Shown: in pieces, positions 10,991 to 21,781 of the stretch
Position numbering within the stretch: the stretch's first letter is position 1
Layout: every line of letters starts with the position of its first letter
Source of the DNA: Rhodamnia argentea
Lineage: Eukaryota > Streptophyta > Magnoliopsida > Myrtales > Myrtaceae
Assembly: GCF_020921035.1 (NCBI RefSeq)
Contig: NC_063150.1
Location: forward strand, 6,076,001 to 6,140,000
Direction: 5' to 3'
DNA: 64,000 nucleotides
Notes under the pieces: generated by a model
The model's input: the letters and a program-made list of their open reading frames with translations, nothing else
Told to the model about the DNA's origin: nothing
The model's database searches: none
Position numbers and translations under genes: made by a program

Positions 10991-11844
10991 TAAAAAATGC
11001 TAGATATTTCTAGCTTACCCGTGTCAAGATATTTTGTTGAAAGATATTTAATGTGAAGTGTAGAAATAAATAGGAAGACATCAGCCTATCGATATTTCTA
11101 GGATACTTCCAGGAAGAAACTTTTTTAGAAATATCTTGATGTTTTAGGAAGTATAACAACCTCTCTAAGACTTATGAATGCCTAAGCGTTCTCGCTTGTG
11201 GAGCTTGAGCTCGACATTCATTTAAGAGTGTGTGAATGAGCTTAGCTCCCACAAGTGAGAGTGCACACGAGTGTGCGTAAGAGTTCTCTCGACCAACATT
11301 GTAAGAGAGCGCGCCTCCATTAATAAGAGCGCGTTTCCCCCCGAAGCGAGCCTCATGCATCCTCCCCAACAATTGAAACCAGAGTTGCCCCGCCGCGACT
11401 CAACAAGCAGCGTCAAGAGTCGCGCCTCTGAAGTTCAAGCAGTCCTAGACATCGAACTGGCAGAGAGCTCTTGCAAAAGCCACTCAAAGAGACAGCATTT
11501 CAGCAAACACAAGGAAGCTCCATACCAAAGATGGGCACCAGAAATCCATTCTAGGAACTGTTGAGGAACTTCAAAGCCGTTCATGATGTCAGTCTTAACC
11601 ATCCCGCTTAGGTAGTGGGCCAAGCAACGTTGACAAAAGCAGGCGAAGTGAAACCAGCGGACCCAGGAGGCTTGTCCTCATTTGAAAAGATCAACGCACA
11701 CTCGCTTTCTTTCCCCTTCTGACACAGGCTTAATCGATGTCGTTTCGTCAGCTTCACAACAAGCATATAATCAAATGGGCCATATCTTGAGATCTCAAGT
11801 GGTAGCATACAAACACGATGAAAAGTGCCAACAGATAGTTCTAA

Positions 11845-12275
11845 ACCTTTCAATCAATTCAGTCAATTCTGTCAATTTAGGCTAAAAATCGCTAATCCTA
11901 TGCGGCATAGCCGACTGACGAAGACATTTTTATTTTTATTTTTTTTTCATTTTTATTTTTTTTTTGGTCGATGGTCAGCCACTAGCCACCTGCCATGGGC
12001 CATGCCTGGCACAGCCCGCGAGGACCCTCGCTTATTGCCCGTGGCTAGCCACAGGCAAAAAGAAAAGGGAAAGGAAAAAAAATTCATAAAAATTATGAAA
12101 AAGTTTATTCAAAAGAACTTCCACATTAGCACCAGCCGTGCCATAGGATGGTCGTTTATGTCTGCGATTTTCTGCCTAAATTGGCCGGATGAACCGAATT
12201 GTTACCAACGTGAAAAGGTTCAGATTAAATTGACTCAATTTAAAGATGTAAAACCGAATTGATACTAATACAATA
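11845..12275. mobile_element. GC-cored Mutator-like MITE remnant, in tandem unit 2
   Basis: Counterpart of 9365-9815 in the second unit, with the same inverted phrases and GC-rich core. Small length differences in the poly-T tracts separate the two. Confidence 0.45.
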
Positions 12276-12584
12276 GATTTAGCGCTTTCTTTTTAGGAAT
12301 TTGCTTACCCGATCGTCCCCCTATGTTAGACAATGGGACGATCACTATATTGCCATACAAACTTGATTTGTTGAAACCAAATCACTTGTTGATCCGGTTT
12401 CAGTATTTTGACTCCTCATTCTATTTTTCTCTTTCTTTTCGTTTTCTCTTTCTTTTTCTTTTATGTATTTTTATTTTAAGCTAAAATACAAAGTATACAA
12501 GATAATTATGTTTCTTTTTTTTTTTAAGCTATTAAGAATTGAGAAACGTTAAGATGACGATCCGTGAGAGTACGGACCCGGGTG

Positions 12585-12727
12585 CACCACGTATCCGCGT
12601 AATATGCTTGTCGACCAATAATCCACGTCTGATATGTACGCACCACGTATCCGCGGGATATGCTTGTCGACCAATAATCCACGTCCGATATGTACGCACC
12701 ACATATCCGCGAGATATGCTTGTCGGC
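12585..12727. repeat. Minisatellite, 56-bp unit, about 2.6 copies
   Basis: Unit 1 is 12585-12640, unit 2 is 12641-12696 and a partial unit 3 runs to about 12727. Each starts CACCACGTATCCGCG (CACCACATATCCGCG in the third) and continues with 'atatgcttgtcgaccaataa'. Substitutions between units are few. Each unit contains ACGT cores and a CCAAT box, so it could in principle bind plant factors, but there is no gene nearby. Confidence 0.9.
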
Positions 12728-13454
12728 CCGAAGTCAAGTTCAAGTTGCATGATTGAGTGACACTACTGTCACCCAAGCAAAGTTTGACTTGGATTTTTTT
12801 AGTAATTTTGAAAACAATACCCACGTAATCTTTTTATTTTCATATGAACCTTGATTGTGTGGGCCCTCTTATAATTTTGTTTTCCAATTTTAGCTTACAT
12901 TAAAAACACATAAAGTAGAAGAAAAATATTGAGTCAAAATGCTTAAACCGGATAAACAAGTGACCGATTTCCACAAATCAAATTTGTGGCCATAAAGTGA
13001 CCATCCCACTGTCGTTTTTTTTTTTTAGGGACGGTCCGCTTAGCCAAGTCCTTTTTTTTTTTTTTTTGAATAGTTTTCCCCAAGCACACACGTTCCATCC
13101 AATATTTAGCGATGCATGCGGCGATAAGGTTTTCCTTTTGTCCTGGTGAAAGATTCGACTCTCTTCTCGAGTCAGCCGTTGTAATCACCAATCTCATTCC
13201 ATGTCGGACTCCGAGAGCCAAACCATTTCCTTTCCGCCAATCACCATCGTCCCATATGATTCACATTTCTCGTTCGTTGCTCTGTCCCTTTTTGCTCGGA
13301 CCTACTCAATTTGTCCGGTGTCGATCGATTGCGCGTCGTCCCTCGAGGTCGCACCCGTCGTGGGTCCTCGAAAGCACTAATGAACGATGAGAGCTCCCCA
13401 TTTGCCCGCATGCGATCGCACTTTCCAGAAAAAAAAAAATAATAATAATACTGA
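12728..13454. other. Spacer; no gene seen
   Basis: AT-rich sequence with poly-T tracts at about 13015-13070 and poly-A at about 13425. Short frames on both strands (12943-13492) show no recognisable family. Confidence 0.4.
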
Positions 13455-13800
13455 CATAAATGATCTCTCGAGAATTTTGATTCGGTGTGCAATATTATTC
13501 ATAAACTTTTAATTCGTTCAATATGATCTTCGAACTTTGATTTGATGTGTGACTTTTTTCCCAAAATTTTAATTTATTTAATGTGCTCCATGAACTTTGG
13601 TCCAACGTTCGGTGTGATTTCCGAGCTTGCAAATATTTACTTTTCATGTAATTTAGGGATTACAATCAATATTTTATCAATAGCTTAGGGATTATATTGG
13701 ATAAATTAAAAGTCTAGAGAAGACATTATACGCTGAGTCAAGATTCAAATATCATATTATACAAATTAAAAATTCGGGGGCTGTTTTTGCTATCATCCCG
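13455..13800. mobile_element. Fold-back MITE, degenerate member of the 26370-26785 family
   Basis: Left-arm phrases such as 'aaacttttaattcgttcaat' and 'ccatgaactttggtcc' are answered on the right by 'attggataaattaaaagtct' in inverse orientation. The same vocabulary builds the much better preserved element at 26370-26785. Ends are approximate and the copy is old. Confidence 0.5.
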
Positions 13801-14864
13801 AGTTTCAGACAAAGTAATTAAACTCATGAATCACATGGCATAAACGTGATTGAATCTTCTCCGACCCCAGCCGAATATTTGATGCGAATGTTCCGAGATG
13901 GACGGAGGATAAAATATAATATTCCCTCCATTTTCCACGAGGAAGGTGTTTAGTGGACGGCGTAAAGATTGGATAATTGTTTTTATATTGATTTACTTTA
14001 TGAGAGGTACAATGAGATAAGATTATTGTATATCATATCATCCGAATCTACTCTATGATTTACTTACTGTTAAGATAAGATGAGATGATTGTCTTTGATT
14101 TCGTCAACATTTACTCCCTCTATCAATTTATTTTATGCATTTAAGGCATGTGTTTTCGTCGAATATGTCCGCGACGAGAGATATTTCATCAAATACGTTA
14201 GGCTTTCGGATTTGAGATTTGCTCGAGTTCCTGTGACAATTCCGGACAAAAAGTAATTAAATTAATCAAAAATAAATTGACCCTTGAAGCGTCTACCACT
14301 CTTATGGGCTTTCTGACTATATGAAGCCCGGATCGATTTTGGGTGTCAACGGAACGAGATACCAATTGACCCTTAAACATAAATCTGTCAAATGTTAGAT
14401 TTGGGTCTTTGATTCTTCCGTAGGGTATGTATCATGCCCTTTCTTGTTCATAGTGGTAGACAATTGATATTAAAATGTGTCAAACTCTATCTCGAGCTGT
14501 CCCGTCATCGGTGATAGATTTTGAAATGATGCAATGGTTTTAAAAGTACCAAAAAGAAGCAAAAGCCCTGGAAGACGGAGAAAAGAGAAAGAGAAAAATA
14601 GAAGGGAGTATTCATATCGACACGTCATGGGATATGTTGATATGCCATTTTTCCAAAAAAATAGAGAATTTTGACACGTTGGGACACGTTATATTTATCA
14701 TATACTTATAAATATACCAACAGTGGGTTTCTTCTTATCATTCTTCTATTAGGGATACAAGATTAGGTTTTTTTGGGCTGGATGGTTATATTAATATTGT
14801 GGTGACTGAGTATATGACTTAAGTATATATACTTTTAATAAATTTACATTTTGACCCATAATAT
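13801..14864. other. Spacer; no gene seen
   Basis: AT-rich, without coding frames of note. Phrases near 14620-14700 ('cacgtcatgggatatgttgatatg') may be repeat-derived. Nothing can be named with confidence. Confidence 0.35.
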
Positions 14865-15030
14865 AATGAAAATGCTTAAAATTGATCTCGTGCGTGTCGA
14901 AATAGCATGTCTAGATACTGGACTCGCGTGTCGCTAGCTTGTTTGGAGCGCCGACCACATGTCGAAGAATGTCGAGAGAGTGTCGGAATGTCGGACACGA
15001 CACGAAAAACCCCGGAGAGTCTCAATGCTT
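14865..15030. repeat. Dispersed repeat, copy B (related to 6310-6490)
   Basis: Starts 'aatgcttaaaattgatctcg' and proceeds through 'gtgtcgaaatagcatgtc', 'gcgtgtcgc' and 'cggacacgacacgaaa', in the same order as copy A. Similarity is clear but not high. Noncoding. Confidence 0.5.
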
Positions 15031-15054
15031 CCTAAGTAAGGGGTCGACCATCAC

Positions 15055-15320
15055 TAAAGATGAGCATCGATATCTATTCAATCTTAAAATCGGAACGAAT
15101 CGGATCGAAAAGGTTAATATTTAGCTATTCCCGATTCCCAAAATATGCAACCGGTGAGAACCGATCCGATTGTCAATTCCGCTCGAGGAACGGGTCCGGC
15201 TACCCTGAAGATATACCCGTGCTTGATTGGTCCGATCTGATTGCCAAGTAGATATGGTCGCTTCTCGATTTTGGGATGAGAACCGACTCATTTGGGAGTC
15301 GATCACCCTTAACCATAACC
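15055..15320. repeat. MITE-like repeat rich in 'gaaccg/cgattcc' phrases
   Basis: A stretch built of 'gaaccgatccgattg', 'ccgattccc' and 'gaacgggtccggc' phrases in both orientations. A related composition appears at 33795-34065. Noncoding, with approximate boundaries and no named family. Confidence 0.35.
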
Positions 15321-15659
15321 CCAAGGCAAGGGGCTAACTTTATTTAGCTGTGTGCACAACCCTCATCCCATGGTTATTTCACTTCACCCCATGCTCGGCA
15401 AAGGGTAGCGACCGTCACGAAGACCGGGGCAAAGACGGGTCGAAATAGATGGACTTACATTTGTCATGCAATTTGCTACGGAGCATGTTCGAAGTTTGAG
15501 AGAAGATTTTTTTTTTTTTTGGGGTCAGCTTTTAATCGCCGACAGTATAGACAATTTTCAAATTATTTATGCACGGTCAATTCAATATTTTTAGGAACTT
15601 TCAAGTAGATTATTATATAAATAAACCCAAAAAACAAACCCATCCCTAATTTTATGGGA

Positions 15660-15925
15660 AAATTTCATTTGCCTTAGATTTCGTTACTTTGCGAAAAATA
15701 AATAATTTGAAAAATATTTTTTTAAAATCGATCTCTTCTATCGCTCACAAAAAAAATTAAGTAGACAATATTTTCATCATTTACGAAAATATTTAGACGT
15801 AAGTTGTTGTCATCGGCAGTGAAAATATTTTTCATTGACCTATCATTTGAAACGATGCTAATGGCCATTTTTTAGAAAATATTTTCTAGATCATTTATTT
15901 CATGCGAAAACAAAAGGATCCTTGA
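15660..15925. mobile_element. MITE with AT-rich inverted ends (hAT-like appearance)
   Basis: The left end, near 'ctttgcgaaaaataaataat', and the right end, near 'agatcatttatttcatgcga', are inverted relatives, both followed inward by 'gaaaatatttt' phrases. A related element lies at 25215-25425. The hAT assignment is tentative; no 8-bp duplication was verified. Confidence 0.4.
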
Positions 15926-16232
15926 CTTAAAGTATCATAAATTTCTAATCTTTTAATGTTTTTTCCTTGTAGTTTGCTTCTCCTAATTAAAATAAAAGTG
16001 TGAGTTTTTGCTATTTTTTATCATGAAATATGTTTGACGCTCCTTCGATATATTTGTTTAGAATTTCCGCGTGCGCTGCACGCTAGTCAGCGACTAATTT
16101 TAACTCACACTTTTCATTTATTATTTGAATTGAAACAAGGCAGAAATTGAATTTGTGGGTTCCCTAACAAATGTGGGAAGAAAAAGTAAAACGTGGTCAA
16201 ACGCATAAAATGGAGATAAAGTGAAAGTCTAA
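15926..16232. other. Spacer; no gene seen
   Basis: AT-rich sequence without frames or repeats that I can name. Confidence 0.35.
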
Positions 16233-16987
16233 GGGTGGGTTTGGTTTAACTTTGAAAATGGGCTATGGAGAAATGTAAATACCTTTAGCTTAAGGGGTTT
16301 TGGGGAAATGCAAGTGGCATTTGGTAAAAAAAATTCTTCGAAAAATAGCTTTGAGCTAACTAGTGCTTGGCAAAACAAATTTACAAAAGGGTTTTCTACC
16401 ATATTTATTTTAAATAAAAAAATGAAAGAAACAAAAGAAAATCCAAATCCCATGATTACGGCCGCCGACAAGCCAAATCTGGCTTGCTGATGGCTACTAG
16501 CGGAGGCCGCCAAGAGTCGAGCAAACCCCGACGAGGGCCACTTGGGGTCGCATGACCACCGGCGATTGTCGCCCGGGCCCGCCCGGGCATTCGCTCGACG
16601 CCCGGCGGCCATCACATGGGTCACGCGACCTCGGGAGACCATCACCTGGGTCGCGCGACCCTCAGCGATCCTCTCTTGGGCCGTGACGGTCGTAATCGAG
16701 GGTTTGGATTTTTTATTTAAAAAATAATATAACCAAAAAATGACTGGCAAAATTGAAATTTGAAAAAATAAGTGATGGTGGGTTTGGAAAAAAAAAAGAA
16801 TCATAACTCAGAATTTGGCCAAATGTTGAAAGCTCAATGCTGGTCGTTACCAGCATTAAGCTTTCAGTATTCCCAAAGCCAACCGTCATCCTAAAGCCCC
16901 TTGATAATGGTTGTCAAACACCCTACATTTTCCCCAAGAGGCTTCGGGGTCTCCAATGGGTTTTGGGAAAGCTAAACGACACCCACC
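16233..16987. mobile_element. Non-autonomous DNA transposon with GGGTGGGTTTGG-type ends
   Basis: The left end GGTGGGTTTGGTTTAACTTT and the reverse complement of the right end, GGTGGGTGTCGTTTAGCTTT, match at 17 of 20 positions. The inner region is GC-rich (16500-16690) between AT-rich flanks, and no transposase frame is present. Ends of the GGGTGTTTGGT type are seen in plant hAT and CACTA MITEs. I found no convincing target duplication. A 191-codon minus-strand frame inside (16229-16804) has no recognisable domain and is probably chance. Confidence 0.6.
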
Positions 16988-17199
16988 GACTTGTTCTGCA
17001 AAAGCTGGATCGGGTCAGGAGATTTCAATTAATCCAAGTCGGGCCTAAAAACTTGTACTTTAGTTACCAAAATATGGGCCTTGATTTTTGGCCCAATATT
17101 TATTGTCCTTCCCACTTCCAATTTTGAAGCCCGTTCCCTTTCCCGAACCTGCTCTTCTGCCATCATTTGACTACTTTAAAGAAAACAAAACTAATAATT

Positions 17200-17650
17200 G
17201 GATGATTAACATGCGGAATTGAACCTAGTTCTCTAAGAAATCCTTCGATATGTCGATCAATCCCAATAGTGAGATAAACAGGGAAATAAGCAGAAAATAA
17301 GGAAAACAACGTGCTGGCATTTACGTGGTTCGATTCGAATACCGGAACCTACTCCGTGGAAGAGGGACGTCGGTGAATTCACTATGAACTACGGAGATAC
17401 AAGCTTGGATCGAAACTTCTCTCGCCCCTGAGCTCGGGATTACACCCGATCAACTCCTTACAGTGTTTCACTCAATCTCTTAAGTGTTTTCCGCGTAAAA
17501 CTCTGGCGACAAAAAACCGGCTCTATTAACATCGACAAGAGAGTCTAATACATAACCTCTCTATTCATACTCGAAATAAGTCGAAGCGAGGCCTCAAATT
17601 GTGAGTCTCGTCCTCCACCGCCGGGGCAGGGGCACATCGATTTGAGTGGG
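17200..17650. mobile_element. LTR retrotransposon fossil (LTR-like fragment)
   Basis: The run 'tttacgtggttcgattcgaa', then 'cctactccgtggaag', then a T/C-rich tail is typical of LTR sequence of plant Copia elements, probably in reverse orientation. No internal coding region, partner LTR or target duplication was found. Broken and old. Confidence 0.4.
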
Positions 17651-20034
17651 GAAGTGAGTGGCAAAGACGTTTGAACTTTAAATGCTATGCCTTTTCGTCA
17701 ATATGCTATTAATTCTGCATTGATCTTCCTAATCTTAAAGTCTTAATCTGAGTTTCTTAACTAATGACTTAAAACTCTTAAAAAAGTCACGAAAAACCAC
17801 TACCAGTCGACTTCCCCGATTTCAACGCGCAAAATTCTAAAAAGGTGTTTTCTCGTTCACCTAGATCTTTGAAAGCATTGAAATTTGGTGTGAAAAGAAT
17901 CGTTTGTCGCTTGGACCATTCGTTAAGATTGTCAAATTTGAGCTATGCCGGTCATATAGAACACCAACCCATAGAAAAAGGGATAAAGAAACCAGTCCAT
18001 GACTTAACATCAGTGAAATGATATCTCCAATTAGTGGAATGCTATCTTCAATTCCCTGTATGTTCGATAGAGCCAAAGATTCCCCCCATCGATCGGAGTA
18101 TTAGGCTCTCGTAGTGTCGGTTCTAGATTCCGGAATTTCGACTTCGGTAGATACATGATAGGTTTTAGGATTTGGGGGTATGTGGTGACTGATATCGGTA
18201 GGTACACAGTAAGTTTTGGTATTTGGGGTTATATCCAGTATCCACCATATGGGGGTGTTCACAAGGAGGATTTTCGGGAATTCCTAGACCTAGCTCGAGC
18301 TTATCGGACTAGAGTTTCCTAAGCCCAAATATGTCGCTCGGCTCGAACCAAGGTGAATATGTATCGGTTCGGTTCGAGCCAGTTCTGATTTAGCCCGATC
18401 GATAATACTCTCATGGCTGCAACTGAACCCGTCTAATCCGACTTTACGAAACTAAACGGAAAGTTTCATGCTTGGAGGTTTGGGAACGAACCCCGTTACC
18501 CAAAACTCAACAACAACGAAGAAAAGTGGCAAAAGCACGTCGATTTGCACCTCCACAGCACAACAAAAGGGAAAAAAACATGAAGAAGCCACCTTAGGAA
18601 AGAAACGAAATCGAGCACATGAAAATTTTTTCAGTTTCGTGAGCTTTCTCGAGAACCCCACGAGCGCTTCTCTTCTCGAATGGCTCCAGCCGAGGTTGCC
18701 ACGGCATTCTCGTACTAATTCAGCACGAGGGCCACGTTGTCGGTGGTGCGCCGACACTTTTGGCGTGTCCTCTTTTTGCGCAGGAATCGCACGTTCATAT
18801 CCTTGTTCACGTCTAGTTAAATGTGTCGCCTCAAGCTTAAAGTATGTGTAATAATGGATTTTAAATTCAAAAGCGATGGATAGACTTTAATGGGGCGGTC
18901 ATCAACTCACTTTCGACCTATTTTAATAAATAAGAAGTTTAGCCCATTTTAATCATTCTTCTTCGACAGTGTCTCCCTTATCCCTCTTCGATTTCGTGAC
19001 TCGCGACCTTCTCTGTTCGTTCGCTCTGCTTCCGTCATGCTTAGGTTTTCTTCAACCTCTTTGCTCGAAGCTTCACACTACTCTGACGAATTGTACTTAT
19101 GAAGAAAACCCACACTTTAACTACCACCTTCACTCCCCCGTTCCATGACCTGACCCCCGAGCTGCCACATGCGCCAACTCATTCTTTTTTTTTTTTTGGT
19201 CAAAAGGCGATTCATTCTTCAAATGCAATAATTTAGAGAGAAAAGTTGCTAAAAATGCATTCCGAAGAAGGGCGGATTTGTGCCGGGAAGGAGTTGAGTT
19301 GGATATAAATCATTAAATTCGTATTGAAAATAAATTAGTAAAAACAGATTAATTCGAATCAAATTGTTTTTTATCTGATTTAAAACTCGGCTCGATCCAC
19401 CGGTGCGATGAATCTAGTAAAAATCAAGGGGACCCATTTCGATAGGCGAGACCAAAGAGACACAGGAAACTTTTTAGAAAAGCAAGTGTCCGTTTTGCAA
19501 AAGGAGGGAAGAGAAAGAAAACATAATCACGTTGGCGAAAGAAAGGGGAAAAGCTCCGACCCCTTCAAATAAAAAAAAAGTTGCGGAAGTCACTCGAGTC
19601 TTGCGCGTGTCCACCACTTCACGGGGTCGGGGGAAGAGTCAACGGGTCAATGCCTCCGGATTTCTAAGGTCGGGCTCGCCGACATCGGGGTATTGCACGA
19701 CGTTAATCTAACGTTAATATCTCATTTAGAGCGGAGTATGTGGTGTAATTATTGCCTCCCAGTCCCACGCATTTATTTTTATTATTTTTTATTGGATTAA
19801 CTACCGGTGCGGACCCTTATTTGCACGCCCCTCCGCGTCTTTTGAAGACTACCAAAAAAAAAAAAAAATGGAAAATTTAGGTATAGTTGAGACCTATCCC
19901 ATTGGCTACTGGAATGTTCAATTTAATGTATCAACGGAACACGAATTGGCCACGGAGTGAGCTTGTCGCCACAACCTCATTAGGTGGCGGGTGAAGAAGG
20001 GCAAGGCCGACAACACTTTCGGCGCTAACGAAGC
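17651..20034. other. Spacer; no gene seen
   Basis: Mixed AT-rich sequence. 18230-18430 contains 'ggttcgagcc'-type phrases recalling the repeats at 15055 and 33795. Frames at 18452-18851 overlap on opposite strands and show no family. Confidence 0.35.
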
Positions 20035-20290
20035 ACCAACTGCTCATTGAACAAGCCCATCACCACAGCTTCACTCCCACCGAGTTCGAGCAATGAAGTA
20101 CAAGACAGGTGACACTCCTATAAGATTTTCTTGAGACTCGTGATATACTGGAGAGGGATTTAGGACTCGTCTCACCCGCTATCAAAATATTCGATTTAAG
20201 ACGTTGACGAGACATCAGCTGCCCACTAAACAAGCCCATCACTCTCATCCGAGTACGAGTGGTGAAGTCTAAGACGAGTGGCACTCGTAA
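20035..20290. repeat. Imperfect direct repeat of about 80 bp upstream of MYB2
   Basis: 'caactgctcattgaacaagc' at about 20036 is echoed by 'cagctgcccactaaacaagc' at about 20214. Both continue through 'ccatcac' and 'gagt-cgag-...-tgaagt'. The two copies are about 175 bases apart and diverged. They lie 300-550 bases upstream of the MYB TATA box. Confidence 0.5.
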
Positions 20291-20566
20291 TTTCAGGTCC
20301 GTCCTTCGCAGATTAATTGGGGTTTCTTGAAAGTAGGAATAGACCAACCTAACCGAGGCTGATTTACAAAAATTAATGCCGTAAATGATGTGGCATGCTC
20401 TTGTAATTGGGTCTTGAAATATGGACGACCGCCGATTATGTAGAAAGGCTCATTCACAGTCTGCCACATTGTCTAACAATTTAGCACATCTATCATAGCA
20501 CATACATTGCATTACTCATTGTTTTCATACTGCCTAGTCAAATTCCAACCCTGTCATCTTCACCTC

Positions 20567-20574
20567 TATATAAA
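20567..20574 (+). promoter_or_regulatory. TATA box of the MYB2-type gene
   Basis: TATATAAA, 110 bases before the start codon at 20677. The leader in between carries a (TCC)n tract at about 20607-20625. Motif and spacing are both typical of plant promoters. Confidence 0.75.
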
Positions 20575-20676
20575 TCGTGATATCATCTAAAAAACTAGCC
20601 CAAATCCTCCTCCTCCTCCTCCTCCACCAATCTTTTTCCATATCCCTATCAGTTCGCCATCATCTTTCAGAAATTC

Positions 20677-21781
20677 ATGGATGCTGATCAAGTCTTGAGA
20701 AGCCGATACGAGTCATCATCACCAGTTCATGCTGAAGAAGAAGAAACATCGGACGTGAGGAAAGGCCTTTGGACTGCCGAAGAGGACGCCTTGCTCGCGA
20801 ATCATGTGAAGATCCATGGCGAAGGCCGTTGGAGCTCGATCGCTCGTTGCACAGGTCATTTTCTTATGCTTACATCGCGTCGCGCGGCACCGAATTATTT
20901 CGCAACTCCTCTGTCATTAGCCCGAGTCGAAAGCACTCTGCGAAATAGTCTTGTTTGCTGAAATTTCACGATATCGGAATGGTGCGCGCAGGATTGAAGC
21001 GGACCGGCAAGAGCTGCAGATTAAGATGGCTGAACTATTTACGCCCCGATCTAAGGCGCGGGAATATGACTCTCGAAGAGCAACTGTTGATTCTTGAACT
21101 CCATTGTCGCTGGGGCAACAGGTAATGCACTTCCACCCGCAAAGATTCATTTTTTTCTGATGTCTACGTGCTTTTTACACAGGCATAACGAGGTTCGAGT
21201 CTAACGTTTGTCGATGATCATCTTTAAGGTGGTCGAAAATAGCTCAGCACTTGCCCGGAAGGACGGACAACGAGATAAAGAACTACTGGAGGACGAGAGT
21301 GCAAAAGTTAGCCAAGCACCTCAAGTGCGAAGTCAATAGCAAAGAATTTAGAGACGCGATGCGCTGCGTGTGGATGCCACGGTTTGCGGAGCAGATCCGG
21401 GCATCGACGCAAGGCCCATTGCATCGACCTGCTGAGAACCCTCCTCGAACTCACGGCATCAGGTCGGGATATTCGGTCGACGGTGATCGCAGAGACTTGT
21501 TGCTGCCCGAGCTATCATCCAGCGTGTCGTCCGATTCTTCGGATGCTTGGTTTAGCAGTTCGCCTTCTCATAACCAAGTCGGCGAAATCGGCTCTGAACA
21601 TTTCGAGCTCGGTTCGGCTAATGGCCCGAAGTACCGGACCGGGTATTCGGAATGGTGGCAGCCGGGTGTGGATGCGGGAGAGCAAGAAGACAGCAACGGT
21701 TGTTTAGTCAGTGGAGACTTATTGGAGGACTTGTGGAACGAGGAAGATGTATGGTTCTTGCAACAGCAGCTTCTCGAGTAG
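20677..21781 (+). CDS. MYB2: R2R3-MYB transcription factor, subgroup 20, MYB2-type (286 aa)
   Basis: Nuclear DNA-binding activator. In Arabidopsis MYB2 works in ABA, drought and salt responses. Exons: 20677-20854, 20992-21121 and 21229-21781, joined in frame with GT-AG introns at the two positions usual for plant R2R3-MYBs. R2 is about residues 29-79 and R3 about 82-130, with [18 protein letters not shown] and [19 protein letters not shown] intact. After R3, the WMPR motif (151-154, within [13 protein letters not shown]) marks subgroup 20. The acidic C-terminus ends with [13 protein letters not shown], like the C-terminal activation region of MYB2. An SDVRKG lead-in before R2 also matches MYB2. 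One oddity is KGLWT where nearly all relatives have KGPWT. The other candidates are MYB62, MYB108, MYB112 and similar subgroup members, but the adjacent galactinol synthase, as in Arabidopsis, favours MYB2. Confidence 0.93.

Larger units (their letters stand above)
9949..12398. repeat. Tandem duplication, unit 2 (about 2.45 kb)
   Basis: Second copy of the unit at 7507-9944, directly abutting it in the same orientation, with the same order of parts: Copia fossil (about 10225-10990), GA/CT-flavoured segment, conserved minus-strand frame (11608-11853) and GC-cored Mutator-like remnant (about 11845-12275). The copies end together near 12398, where flanking single-copy DNA resumes. The high similarity implies a duplication much younger than the fossils inside it. 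Confidence 0.85.

Noticed and set aside
7507-12398. The two 2.44-kb direct repeats as the LTRs of one large retrotransposon
   Set aside because: They abut with no internal region between them and each contains an LTR-like fossil plus other elements. Tandem duplication explains them better.
16229-16804. 191-codon minus-strand frame
   Set aside because: It spans the GC-rich core of a non-autonomous transposon and shows no known domain. It is probably chance.
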